A DNA stretch of 64,000 nucleotides. Source: an uncultured Acetatifactor sp. GTDB taxonomy: Bacteria; Bacillota; Clostridia; Lachnospirales; Lachnospiraceae. The notes below the pieces were generated by a model. The model was not told where the DNA came from and ran no database searches. It saw only the letters and a program-made list of their open reading frames with translations. A program made the position numbers and the translations under genes. Below are positions 41,921-50,420 of this stretch, piece after piece. The DNA lies in contig CAJTSE010000006.1 in assembly GCA_910578815.1 (NCBI GenBank), forward strand, positions 62,001 through 126,000. Reading direction: 5' to 3'. How positions within the stretch are numbered: position 1 is the first letter of the stretch; every line of letters starts with the position of its first letter.

Positions 41921-43444
41921 ATGAGATTTTTATATAAGATTTTACTGTGGACCATTATAATTATGGCGGCGGCTTTTGGGGTGAGCGGATATTTCTTTGT
42001 TAATTTTGTGTTTCAGACAGCCTTGGAAAGAGAAGTGGATCAGGCTCTGGACGGCAGTAATATCCTTCGCTTTGCCTTTGAGACGGCGGCCTTGAATGCG
42101 CCAACCAAATACGGCGTACTACAGGACGTTGCCATAGAACAGATCGGTGCAAAACTGGAGGTTGGCGGGCAGGGATCCGGGCGGTTGCTGCGTCTTTCCG
42201 ACGAAGATAAAAAGGCCCTGTATGTCAGCGAAGGATTTACGGAAGACATGGCCCTTTTACAGACGATTACAGAAAATTCCAGAAGCTTTCAGGTGACTCC
42301 CGTGGGTGAACGTTATTATATACAAACGGGGATCATGGTGAGTGTTTTAAACCGATATTTGTATCTGGAAACCATGGAGGACGTGACAGAGGTGTTTGAA
42401 GAGCGGGCCATGGGCTTTAAGCTCTATCGGCAGGTTACGGTAGTTATGCTGGGCGTCAGCGCGGTGGTGATGTTTATGATCGGTACTTTCCTGACACGGC
42501 CCATCCGTATTCTTGCCAGAGCCACCAGAAAAATGGCTGTAGGTGATTACGGCTATCGCGCCAGACAGGTCAGCAATGATGAGCTTGGGCGTCTGACACA
42601 GGATTTTAACAGCATGGCAAATGTGCTGGAGGGGACCATTGACGAGCTGCAGGGCGAGATACAGGCCAGAGAAGACTTTATTGCCGCTTTCGCTCATGAA
42701 CTGAAAACACCGTTAACAGCTATCATAGGCTATGCGGATCTACTTCGTTCCAGAGAGCTGGACGACGAAAAGCATTTTCTATCCTCTAATTATATCTATA
42801 CAGAGGGAAAGCGATTGGAAAACATGTCTTTCCGTCTGCTGGACATTATTGTTACCAAACGAGGACAGATCGAGCCTCAGCCCGTTTCGGCGGAAGTTTT
42901 TTTCCGCCATTTGGAGGATATGTTTGCGGGTAACAGAGAACAAAGGCTGCAGGTGTCCTTCGAGGTGGGGACGGTTTATGCCGAGGTAAATCTGATTAAG
43001 TCTGTTCTTTCTAATCTGGTGGATAATGCCTGTAAGGCTTCTTCGCCGGGAGGTGTGGTGGAAGTGTCAGGAAGGATTACGGAGGGGGGCTATGAATTTC
43101 GGGTCCAAGATTACGGTGTGGGTATTCCGGAGGAAGAGCTGCAAAGGGTTACAGAGGCTTTTTACATGGTGGATAAATCCAGATCCCGCAGTAGAAACGG
43201 CGCCGGATTGGGGCTGGCGCTCTGTGTAGAAATTTTAAGATTGCATGATAGTGAGCTGTGGATAGACAGTGTGGTGGATGAAGGAACTTGTATGAGCTTT
43301 GTGCTGCAGGGTAAGCCTGATCAGCCTGAGAAGCCGAAAGGCTGTGAAAGGCATGAAGAAACGGAAGGGCCTGCAGGACCTGAAAAGCCGGAAGGCCTGG
43401 AAAAGCCCGGAAGATCAAAGAAGGAGGCAGCGAATGAAATTTAG
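41921..43444 (+). CDS. Sensor histidine kinase
   Basis: 507 residues. Membrane segments near residues 5-28 and 165-185 flank an extracytoplasmic domain of about 135 residues. A HAMP domain, the H-box FAHELKTPLTAIIGYADLL, the N-box NLVDNACKAS and the G-boxes GVGIPEEEL and GAGLGLALCVEI follow. The 45-residue C-terminal tail is rich in Lys, Pro, Glu and Gly with repeating KPEG/EKP units and is unusual. The start at 41921 is preferred because GGAAGG then has seven bases of spacing. The stop overlaps the next gene. Confidence 0.94.
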   Translation: MRFLYKILLWTIIIMAAAFGVSGYFFVNFVFQTALEREVDQALDGSNILRFAFETAALNAPTKYGVLQDVAIEQIGAKLEVGGQGSGRLLRLSDEDKKALYVSEGFTEDMALLQTITENSRSFQVTPVGERYYIQTGIMVSVLNRYLYLETMEDVTEVFEERAMGFKLYRQVTVVMLGVSAVVMFMIGTFLTRPIRILARATRKMAVGDYGYRARQVSNDELGRLTQDFNSMANVLEGTIDELQGEIQAREDFIAAFAHELKTPLTAIIGYADLLRSRELDDEKHFLSSNYIYTEGKRLENMSFRLLDIIVTKRGQIEPQPVSAEVFFRHLEDMFAGNREQRLQVSFEVGTVYAEVNLIKSVLSNLVDNACKASSPGGVVEVSGRITEGGYEFRVQDYGVGIPEEELQRVTEAFYMVDKSRSRSRNGAGLGLALCVEILRLHDSELWIDSVVDEGTCMSFVLQGKPDQPEKPKGCERHEETEGPAGPEKPEGLEKPGRSKKEAANEI

Positions 43445-44267
43445 AAAGTTAAGTCTGCTGCTTTTACCCCTTGCGGCGATTACTGCCGGTTTGGCAGTCT
43501 GGGGGCCGGAAGCGCTTGCGGAATATCGAGACAAGGATATATTAAATCAGATTAAGGCACAGGATGCAGAGACAGAAACGGAGGGCTACCGTTATTCTTT
43601 AAGCGGCAGCGAAAAACTGTACATTTTGTCAAAATGCCTGAACAATCAAATACTGCCCGAAAGTAAACAAAATGCTATGGCGAGGGAAGACGGCGTGGAT
43701 CTTGATTATCAGGAGCTGACGGGCACCTATGCACTAGTGGTGAACCGTAAGGATTCATCCGGACAGGAAGTAATGGAGGCGCAGGGAATTGCGCTGTGTG
43801 ACAGGGCTTTGGGTGAACTGAAAGAGCTGGGAATCATTCCGGAGTCCGTAAAGACTGTAAACGAAAGGGCGTATACGGCAGTGAGATATTCGGCTATTGA
43901 TGTGCCGGAACCCAAGAATAATGTGCTGGTGTGGAAGATCTCTCTGGATACGGGGCTGCAGACGGCAAACAGAGACAATCGGCTGCTTGACGCCTATGTA
44001 GATGCCGACACGGGAAAAGTTTATGAGTTTTATGTGAGGATTGAGGCTTCTTCCTGGGCAGAGGTGGACCCGGATGGGATCATTGGTGCCTGGGCTGAAT
44101 ATATGGGGTTGGATGCACCGCAGGAATACGCGGGTACAAACCCTTTGTCCGAAACCACGCCATATTTTAAAAAATATGTCTTTGCGGGAATGGAGGAAGG
44201 AACTACGATTGTGACAGTGGGATTTTATGAAGGCATCCAGGAGCTTTTTTTGAAGATTTCCAAGTAG
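43434..44267 (+). CDS. Exported protein of the two-component operon (PepSY/YycI-like)
   Basis: 277 residues. A signal or anchor (LSLLLLPLAAITAGLAVWG) is followed by an extracytoplasmic domain. The segment ISLDTGLQTANRDNRLLDAY and VDADTGKVYEFYV resembles PepSY-like modules of YycI/YycH proteins, which bind and restrain sensor kinases in Firmicutes. The ATG lies inside the end of the kinase gene and AAGGAGG precedes it. I infer a kinase-modulating role; homology is too weak to name it. Confidence 0.6.
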   Translation: MKFRKLSLLLLPLAAITAGLAVWGPEALAEYRDKDILNQIKAQDAETETEGYRYSLSGSEKLYILSKCLNNQILPESKQNAMAREDGVDLDYQELTGTYALVVNRKDSSGQEVMEAQGIALCDRALGELKELGIIPESVKTVNERAYTAVRYSAIDVPEPKNNVLVWKISLDTGLQTANRDNRLLDAYVDADTGKVYEFYVRIEASSWAEVDPDGIIGAWAEYMGLDAPQEYAGTNPLSETTPYFKKYVFAGMEEGTTIVTVGFYEGIQELFLKISK

Positions 44268-44349
44268 GGACAGTTTCAAAAGGGAGTGATGCAACTATGA
44301 TGGAAAAAATATGAAAATTTTATGCTAAAAATATGAATATTTGACGGTG

Positions 44350-44396
44350 TTCCCTTGTATGCTTTATATAATAGATACAAGGGAATTTTTATATTT
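44350..44396 (+). terminator. Terminator of the two-component operon
   Basis: TTCCCTTGTAT (44350-44360) pairs with ATACAAGGGAA (44375-44385) around a 14-base loop and is followed by TTTTTATATTTTT. The loop contains TATAAT, so a promoter for the amidase gene may overlap it. Confidence 0.82.
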
Positions 44397-44415
44397 TTGA
44401 AAAGAGGTTAAGGCC

Positions 44416-45924
44416 ATGTATGGACAGGCAAGGGGAAAAGGGTATGAAGTAAGGCTGGTGAGAGTAAGCCCCTGGGATAACAGGACTGCCCGCGGTAAAA
44501 AAGGCAGCAGAAGACATGGCAGGATAGCCGCGATCCTGATGAGTACAGCCCTGACGCTGTCTATTGGAGTGAGTATACTCTATTTTGGTCTTTTGCCGGC
44601 GGTAGGTAAAACAGTGCCGGCATCCGGAGGGCAGGACATGCAGGGAGCTTCCATGGATGCAGGAGCGTCTATGGGCTCCGGATACTCAGAGGGAAATGGA
44701 TCATCCGCTCATGACATGGAAACAAATATGACACAAGTGTCGCACGGGGAAGAAAGCGAAGCATCAACGGCAGAAACGGAGTCTCCAACGCCCTTGATCG
44801 TTCTGGATCCCGGTCACGGCGGTGAAGATGAGGGCTGTATGCGGGGAGAGGTGCAGGAGAAGGAGCTTAATCTGGAAATTGCTTTAAGAACTGCAGAAAG
44901 ACTTAGGGAAATGGGGTTTAAGGTAGAGCTGACGCGGGATGATGATACTGAGCTGACGCTGGAAGAAAGGGTTGCAGCAGCAGAGGAAACAGGAGCCGAC
45001 ATATTTGTCAGTATTCACCAGAACGCTTGTGATGAGCAGGAAAACCCTGCCAGGGGAATCGAGGCCTGGTACTGCGGCGAATCGGAAGGCAGCAGACGTC
45101 TTGCCAAACTGATTTACGGAGAAGTTCTGAAAAAAACAGATGCCAAGGAACGAAATTTGAACGAAACCGGAGAATTGTACGTAATCAGGGAAACCTCCAT
45201 GCCTTCCTGCTTAATTGAGACAGGCTTTATCTCTAACATGGATGAAAGAAAGCGGCTGAGCGATCCGGATTATCAGGATAAGATTGCCGCCGGTATTGCG
45301 GAGGGTGTGAATTATTATTTTCATCCAAAGACCATGTATTTGACCTTTGACGACGGGCCGTCTGAGGATAATACCACGGCAGTGCTGGACATTTTAAAAA
45401 AACATAATATTAAGGCTACTTTCTTTGTAGTAGGAGAAAATGTGCGTAAGCATCCGGAGGTAGCCCGCAGGATTGTGGAAGAAGGTCACACCATCGGCAT
45501 TCACTGTAACCGGCATGAGTATGATGTGATCTACGAGAGCTTGGAAAGTTATCTGGCTGATTTTGAAGCGGCTTATAAGGCGGTGTATGAGGTTACGGGA
45601 GTGGAGGTGAAGCTGTTCCGTTTTCCCGGAGGCAGCATTAATGCTTATAACGCAGAGGTTTATGAAGAAATCATCGAAGAAATGACAAATCGAGGCTACA
45701 TTTATTTCGACTGGAACGGCTGCCTGGAGGATGCGGGGGCTGGAACTACCCCGGAGCAGTTGATCAAAAATGCCAGGGAAAGCACTTTGGGGCGGAAAAA
45801 GGTAGTTATGCTGGCTCATGACATTATCTATCATACCACTCTTTGCCTGGATGAGCTGATCGACAGCTTTCCGGAATACAAGTTTGAGCCGCTGACGGAA
45901 GAGGTAAAGCCGATACAGTTTTGA
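44416..45924 (+). CDS. Bifunctional N-acetylmuramoyl-L-alanine amidase / polysaccharide deacetylase
   Basis: 502 residues. An N-terminal membrane anchor (ILMSTALTLSIGVSILYFG) and a Ser/Gly/Met-rich linker lead to an Amidase_3 domain (about 125-305): LDPGHGG with the zinc His, EKELNLEIA with the zinc Glu, SIHQNA, and the catalytic Glu in CLIETGFISN. A NodB deacetylase domain (about 308-495) follows: YLTFDDGPSED, HCNRHEYD, RFPGG and the late VVMLAHD. Both active sites look complete. In Bacillus, CwlD (amidase) and PdaA (deacetylase) together form muramic delta-lactam in spore cortex; here one chain carries both. Confidence 0.92.
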   Translation: MYGQARGKGYEVRLVRVSPWDNRTARGKKGSRRHGRIAAILMSTALTLSIGVSILYFGLLPAVGKTVPASGGQDMQGASMDAGASMGSGYSEGNGSSAHDMETNMTQVSHGEESEASTAETESPTPLIVLDPGHGGEDEGCMRGEVQEKELNLEIALRTAERLREMGFKVELTRDDDTELTLEERVAAAEETGADIFVSIHQNACDEQENPARGIEAWYCGESEGSRRLAKLIYGEVLKKTDAKERNLNETGELYVIRETSMPSCLIETGFISNMDERKRLSDPDYQDKIAAGIAEGVNYYFHPKTMYLTFDDGPSEDNTTAVLDILKKHNIKATFFVVGENVRKHPEVARRIVEEGHTIGIHCNRHEYDVIYESLESYLADFEAAYKAVYEVTGVEVKLFRFPGGSINAYNAEVYEEIIEEMTNRGYIYFDWNGCLEDAGAGTTPEQLIKNARESTLGRKKVVMLAHDIIYHTTLCLDELIDSFPEYKFEPLTEEVKPIQF

Positions 45925-45937
45925 GAATCCGTTAGCT

Positions 45938-46105
45938 CTGCGGCAGGATGCGCCGCCTGACGGACAAGAATTCCCAGGAAGACACGTTTTCACTCGAAAA
46001 AAACGTAACGGTACATAAGTCTCCTGAAAAACGGAGACTAAGTACCGACGTTTTTTACGGTCTTCCCGGAAATCCATTGTCCCATGCGGCGCAAGATGCG
46101 GCAAG
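45938..46105. repeat. About 168-bp hairpin element with conserved structured core (copy 2)
   Basis: The core at 46003-46051 is ACGTAACGGTAC, ATAA, GTCTCC, an 8-base loop, GGAGAC, TAA, GTACCGACGT. Outer arms pair through GGAAGAC/GTCTTCC (45977-45983, 46060-46066), ATTCCC/GGAAAT and TGCGCCGCCTG against CATGCGGCGCA. Relative to copy 1 (10679-10726) the outer core is identical while the inner 6-base stem is changed on both sides. It lies 13 bases after the amidase-deacetylase stop and may end that transcript. Confidence 0.75.
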
Positions 46106-46204
46106 GCGGATATAATGTATCAGCTCATCCATGTCGTTTACAGGTAACAGGCGGCAGGCTGTGAATGGCTGTTGCGGCGCACAATACAGCACAATGGGAC
46201 AATG
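46075..46204. repeat. Inverted repeat CATTGTCCCAT/ATGGGACAATG
   Basis: Perfect 11-base arms at 46075-46085 and 46194-46204. The left arm overlaps the right arm of the element at 45938-46105, so the two foldings exclude one another. It lies in the leader region of the MATE gene at 46316. Confidence 0.55.
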
Positions 46205-46315
46205 ACGCATCCTGCATTTTGCTGCCAGACAAAATGGAATTGACATTCTCTTCAAGCGGAGTATAATCGTTGATGAAAAATTTGGCGCATTATACACGCG
46301 GGGGAGGCTTTGGGC

Positions 46316-47671
46316 ATGAGCGCAAATAGGAGCTTAAATAAAGATTTGACGGTAGGGGAACCGGAAAAGGTATTATGGAGGTTTTGCCTGCCGCTGTTTG
46401 GAAGCATTATTTTTCAGCAGCTTTATAATATTGCGGACAGTTTCACGGTGGGAAAGTTTGTGGGGGAGGATGCACTGGCGGCGGTAGGAAACAGTTATGA
46501 GATCACCCTGATTTTCATTGCCTTTGCCTTTGGCTGCAATATCGGCTGCTCCGTCATAGTTTCCCGGCTGTTCGGGACAAAGGATTACGGGGAGATGAAA
46601 ACGGCAGTATATACCTCTCTGATTGCCACGGGAGTGCTGTGCGGCGTGCTGATGCTGTTTGGCATTTTCGGCTGTGACGGACTGCTGGAGCTGATCCATA
46701 CGCCTCAAAGGGTATTTGCAGATTCCGCTTTATATCTGGATATTTATATCTGGGGTCTGCCCTTTCTGTTTTTCTATAATGTGTGCACTGGTATTTTTTC
46801 CGCGCTGGGGGATTCCAGAACACCTTTTGTTTTTCTTGCCTGTTCTTCTCTTTCCAACATCTTCATGGATATATTGTTTGTACAGGCGTTTCACATGGGT
46901 GTGGCAGGCGTGGCCTGGGCCACCTTTCTTTGCCAGGGAGTAAGCTGCCTGCTGGCGGTTACGGTTGTGTTAAAAAGGCTGGCGGCCATTAAAACGGAGC
47001 GGAAGGTAAAAATTTTTTCCTGGCCTCTTTTGGGCAGGATTGCAGTAATTGCAATTCCCAGTATTTTACAGCAAAGCTTTGTATCCGTAGGAAATATTGT
47101 GCTTCAGAGCGTAATTAACGGCTTCGGACCTTCCGTTATGGCGGGATATTCTGCGGCCATTAAGCTGAACAATCTGGTGATTACCTCTCTGACTACCTTG
47201 GGTAACGGTATTTCTAATTTTACCTCTCAAAATATCGGTGCCGGAAAGCTGCATCGGGTAAAGCAGGGCTTTCGGGCGGGCCGGAAAATGGTATGGATGC
47301 TCTGTCTGCCCCTGACACTGCTGTATTTGCTGGCGGGGCGTTTCCTGGTCTATATCTTTATGGAGGACATCACCGGAACCGCTATAGACACAGGAATAAT
47401 GTTCCTAAGAATCGTTTCTCCCTTTTACTTTGTTATATCCGTAAAGCTGGTGGCGGACGGTGTGCTTCGCGGAGCAGGGCTGATGGGCAGATTTATGATT
47501 TCCACCTTTACGGATCTGATCTTAAGGGTGGCACTGGCAGTTCTGCTTTCCGTGCCCTTTCAGGATACCGGAATCTGGTGCGCATGGCCTGTGGGCTGGG
47601 TGCTGGGAACGGCGCTTTCCGTGCTGTTCTATAAAAGAGGCCCCTGGAAGGACGCAGCAGAGCCGGCATAG
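46316..47671 (+). CDS. MATE family efflux transporter
   Basis: 451 residues, 12 hydrophobic segments. EKVLWRFCLPLFGSIIFQQL and YNIADSFTVGKFVGEDALAA mark the common MATE N-terminus (NorM/DinF branch), repeated in the second half at SILQQSFVSVGNIVLQSVIN. The start is ATG 46316, with GGGGGAGG eight bases upstream. It is unlike the MATE gene at 2594, so the two are not a recent duplication. The leader contains the overlapping hairpins at 45938-46204. Confidence 0.9.
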   Translation: MSANRSLNKDLTVGEPEKVLWRFCLPLFGSIIFQQLYNIADSFTVGKFVGEDALAAVGNSYEITLIFIAFAFGCNIGCSVIVSRLFGTKDYGEMKTAVYTSLIATGVLCGVLMLFGIFGCDGLLELIHTPQRVFADSALYLDIYIWGLPFLFFYNVCTGIFSALGDSRTPFVFLACSSLSNIFMDILFVQAFHMGVAGVAWATFLCQGVSCLLAVTVVLKRLAAIKTERKVKIFSWPLLGRIAVIAIPSILQQSFVSVGNIVLQSVINGFGPSVMAGYSAAIKLNNLVITSLTTLGNGISNFTSQNIGAGKLHRVKQGFRAGRKMVWMLCLPLTLLYLLAGRFLVYIFMEDITGTAIDTGIMFLRIVSPFYFVISVKLVADGVLRGAGLMGRFMISTFTDLILRVALAVLLSVPFQDTGIWCAWPVGWVLGTALSVLFYKRGPWKDAAEPA

Positions 47672-47876
47672 TCATAACCTCGTCCTGTATTTTGCGCCCT
47701 TGCACGGTAATCAGTCCTGTGTCGCACATTTGGCGTGCCACAAGATAAGTGCGGGTTTGCTTTAAACGCAGAAGTTCCTGCAATTCGTCTTCTCCAATTT
47801 CCCCGTACTCCGAAAGATAGTCTAGCATTTCTGCATCTGCGGGGTGACATGGAAATAGGGCTTCTTCAATCTTGTT
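47672..47876 (-). pseudogene. Winged-helix C-terminal remnant
   Basis: On the minus strand the frame reads MLDYLSEYGEIGEDELQELL then RLKQTRTYLVARQMCDTGLI and TVQGRKIQDE. This is the winged-helix tail found at the C-terminus of ATP-binding/HTH (AlbA_2-like) or Fic-type proteins in Clostridia. A stop codon lies 17 codons upstream of the Met and no start is seen, so only the tail survives. It adjoins the MATE stop codon. Confidence 0.45.
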
Positions 47877-47939
47877 TTAAATTCTAATATATTCACTTCC
47901 ATAATCAAAATCAGGCGATAAAAATAATAAATAATGTTA

Positions 47940-47985
47940 TTGACAAATATATCAAGTGTTGATATATTTAAATCACGATATATCG
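47940..47985 (+). promoter_or_regulatory. padR promoter with palindromic operators
   Basis: TTGACA (47940-47945), 17 bases, TATATT (47963-47968). A 21-base palindrome, ATATATCAA-GTG-TTGATATAT (47947-47967), fills the spacer, and CGATATATCG (47976-47985) lies downstream. PadR proteins bind such AT-rich dyads in their own promoters, so self-repression is likely. Confidence 0.7.
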
Positions 47986-47997
47986 GAGGACGACATA

Positions 47998-48330
47998 ATG
48001 AAAAGTACAGAAACGACAAAAATATTTCCGTTGACGGAGGCATTATTCTATATTCTGCTTTCGTTGCGGAAGCCAAACCACGGTTACGGCATCATTCGGG
48101 AGGTGGAGGAATTGACGAAGGGCCGGGTGGTACTGGGACCGGGAACGCTGTACGGAGCCATTCAGACCATGACGGAGAAGGGCTGGATCCGTATTTACAG
48201 CGAAGAGACGGATTCCCGGAAAAAAAAGCAATACATCATTACCGATCTGGGCAGAGATATTTTTCAGGCGGAAAAAAGGCGACTGGAGGAGCTGGTGGAA
48301 AATGCAGGACTGTTTGACCTGAGTCTGTGA
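47998..48330 (+). CDS. PadR family transcriptional regulator
   Basis: 110 residues. The winged helix LTEALFYILLSLRKPNHGYG, then EELTKGRVVLGPGTLYGAI and KKKQYIITDLGRDIF, is the small PadR-s2 form. GGAGG precedes the ATG at 47998; an upstream in-frame extension would cross the operator and is unlikely. The DUF2812 gene downstream is its usual partner in Firmicutes. It probably represses both genes in response to an unknown ligand or membrane stress. Confidence 0.92.
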   Translation: MKSTETTKIFPLTEALFYILLSLRKPNHGYGIIREVEELTKGRVVLGPGTLYGAIQTMTEKGWIRIYSEETDSRKKKQYIITDLGRDIFQAEKRRLEELVENAGLFDLSL

Positions 48331-48379
48331 CCAAGGCTGTGGTCTGCATAAAGTCAGCGCAAAGCTTCCGGCCGGCAGA

Positions 48380-48545
48380 AAAAGGATTGGTGAAGAAGGA
48401 ACTGATCAGAAGGAAGGCCTGAACAGAAAGAGGGGACGGAATAAAAAAGGACAGAACAGAAAAAGGACGAAATAGAAAAGGGACAGAACAGAAAAGAAGG
48501 ATTGCTCAGAAGAAAAAACGGATCAGAAGAAAGAACCGAACAAAA
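48380..48545 (+). repeat. Purine-rich imperfect repeat tract between padR and DUF2812 gene
   Basis: The plus strand is almost all A and G, built from repeats of the type GGACAGAACAGAAAA and variants (GGATCAGAAG, GGACGAAATAG) about 18-20 bases apart. It ends at the start of the DUF2812 gene. Such tracts can arise by slippage and can affect the translation start; no hairpin or coding role is evident. Confidence 0.6.
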
Positions 48546-48560
48546 GTGAAGACTGGCGAA

Positions 48561-49385
48561 ATGAGAGAAAAGAAAACAAAGATGGTTAAGTTCCGGTGGT
48601 ACTTTGATACGGATAAGGAAACGGAATGGCTGAACCTCATGGCGGAAAAGGGATGGGCCTTAACAGGATTCTGCCTTGGCTTTTACCGTTTTGAAAGGTG
48701 TGAGCCGGGGGAATATATTTATCAGATTGATGCGACGGATAAGCTGTTTGGCGTGTCGGAGGATTACCGGCAGTTTATGGAGGAAATGGGAGCAGAAATC
48801 GTTTGTATCTGGGGTTTATATGCTTTTCTGCGCAGAAAGGCTGCAGAAGGGCCTTTTCAACTATATACGGATGTGGAATTTACGATTTCCCACTATTCAA
48901 AAATTATAAACAGGTTTGAAACAGTAGAAGCTATGGAAGCTGCCGGTATGCTGAGCGGCATTTACTGTGCGGTGCAGGAGATAAATACCTTCGGCTGGGT
49001 GCTCGCTCTTTTAGCGGGGAGCCTTTTCTTGGTGTTTCAGCGGCAGGCGGCGCGTGTGAAGAAGGAATTAAAGGAGCTGAAAATAGGCGGCATGGCACTT
49101 AAGGGCGAGGATGAAACGATACATCTGGCCTGTACGGGAAATCAGGTTCAATCGGAATTTCTTCCCGTTTTCCTGGAAAGCGGCAGCTATACGCTATGCT
49201 TTTATTATCTGACCTGTGAGGAAGACTGGCTGGAATACTGTGAGATTACCGGTCTGGAGGCAGGCAATTTAGTGGATTATTTCTGGGAGCCGGGATTACC
49301 TGCTGTATTCACTGGAAGTTATCAAATTTACAGTAATCTATCAGAAGAAAATTCTGCATCTAATTCTGCATCCGGAGGAAATTAA
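48561..49385 (+). CDS. DUF2812 domain membrane protein
   Basis: 274 residues from the ATG at 48561; GTG 48546 and ATG 48582 are alternatives and none has a clear ribosome site. The DUF2812 core runs MVKFRWYFDTDKETEWLN to AFLRRKAAEGPF, with LMAEKGWALTGF and YIYQIDA. One membrane segment (FGWVLALLAGSLFLVFQ) follows at about residue 155, then an outer or cytoplasmic domain of 100 residues and a Ser/Asn tail. DUF2812 proteins are typically co-transcribed with PadR regulators; their function is not known to me. Confidence 0.82.
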   Translation: MREKKTKMVKFRWYFDTDKETEWLNLMAEKGWALTGFCLGFYRFERCEPGEYIYQIDATDKLFGVSEDYRQFMEEMGAEIVCIWGLYAFLRRKAAEGPFQLYTDVEFTISHYSKIINRFETVEAMEAAGMLSGIYCAVQEINTFGWVLALLAGSLFLVFQRQAARVKKELKELKIGGMALKGEDETIHLACTGNQVQSEFLPVFLESGSYTLCFYYLTCEEDWLEYCEITGLEAGNLVDYFWEPGLPAVFTGSYQIYSNLSEENSASNSASGGN

Positions 49386-49386
49386 G

Positions 49387-49842
49387 ATGGTGGAATACGC
49401 GGTTTATCCTTTCGCCTGGGGGTTTCTGGAGATCGGCTGCGAGGGAGACACGGTAATCAGCATGAAAAGGACGGAACAGCCGGGTAAGGAACAGGCACGG
49501 ACGACGCTTGCAGAGCTGGTATACGGGCAGGTTACGGAGTATCTGCAGGGCCGCCGCAGCGCCTTTACCTTTCCCCTTGAACTTCGCGGCACGGAATTTC
49601 AGAAAAAAGTGTGGCAGGAGCTTTGCAAAATTCCTTACGGGAAAACCAGGACCTATGGAGAAATTGCCGCCGCAATCGGAAACCCAAAGGCCGCGCGGGC
49701 CGTAGGGATGGCAAATAATAAGAATCCCATTATTATTGCAGTACCCTGTCACAGGGTAATCGGGGCAAATGGAAAGCTTGTAGGGTATGCCGGCGGGCTG
49801 GACATGAAAAGGGATTTGCTGAGATTGGAGAAGAGCCTTTGA
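49387..49842 (+). CDS. ogt: Methylated-DNA--protein-cysteine methyltransferase
   Basis: 151 residues. The acceptor motif PCHRVIGANG holds the reactive Cys; FQKKVWQELCKIPYGKTRTY and AARAVGMANNKNP supply the DNA-binding helix and Asn hinge. It repairs O6-alkylguanine. GGAGG precedes the ATG, which is two bases after the DUF2812 stop, so it is probably in the same transcript. The N-terminal domain is short, as in Clostridial forms. Confidence 0.95.
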   Translation: MVEYAVYPFAWGFLEIGCEGDTVISMKRTEQPGKEQARTTLAELVYGQVTEYLQGRRSAFTFPLELRGTEFQKKVWQELCKIPYGKTRTYGEIAAAIGNPKAARAVGMANNKNPIIIAVPCHRVIGANGKLVGYAGGLDMKRDLLRLEKSL

Positions 49843-49911
49843 AGAAGTGGTGAGACATGGTAATATACTCATGACCGGTAAATGCGGATCAATTATTGCG
49901 GAGGAACGGAT

Positions 49912-50420
49912 ATGGAACATTTACACGAAAAATTCTGCTGGTATGCAACGGGGCCAAACGATGGGGAGAACGGGAGTCCAGAGGCGCGCTATGAACAGAT
50001 TGTGAATTGGGCCAGCCGGGCAAGGTGCACCAATCCTACGATTTTTGACGAGCTTTCGACCTGGCTCATGGGAAGCGGGGAGTGGATGTAGAGCCCTGCC
50101 ATGGCCTGTGGGGGCGGTTTATGGCGGCGGACACCGCTGTGCCGGAGGGGTTTGCGTACGTGGATTTTATCTCGCAAAGAGACGGCAAGCCGGGGATGCC
50201 TTATTTAGCGCAATTTGCCTGTGCTCGATTTGCAGGTGATCCTGCTTCCATGCACGGCACGGAAGGATTTGACTGTGATGCCATGTATGACGTGACCAGA
50301 AATATTATACTGGGCCAAAATGTAATAATTCCTTATCCGGATAAGTACTGGACGGCTGAGGTGTACCCTGAAGGATTGGGGACGGACAGCTCGGTTTATT
50401 TATTCAGCGTGGAACGGTGA
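49912..50420 (+). pseudogene. Frameshifted GyrI/effector-binding-like protein gene
   Basis: Two frames read as one protein. Frame 1 from ATG 49912 (GGAGG upstream) gives MEHLHEKFCWYATG to DELSTWLMGSGEW and stops at 50091. Frame 2 continues as DVEPCHGLWGRFMAAD, then YVDFISQRDGKPGMPYLAQF and PYPDKYWTAEVYPEG, to 50420. Restoring one G near 50085 (TGGATG to TGGGATG) joins them into about 169 residues. The content resembles small effector-binding proteins but no function can be assigned. A sequencing error is possible. Confidence 0.72.

Noticed and set aside
46055..46297. 80-codon minus-strand frame
   Set aside because: Lies across two inverted repeats that explain the conserved sequence; no ribosome site.
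48380..48545. CRISPR-like array
   Set aside because: The repeats are imperfect, purine-only and contiguous, without unique spacers, and no cas genes are present.
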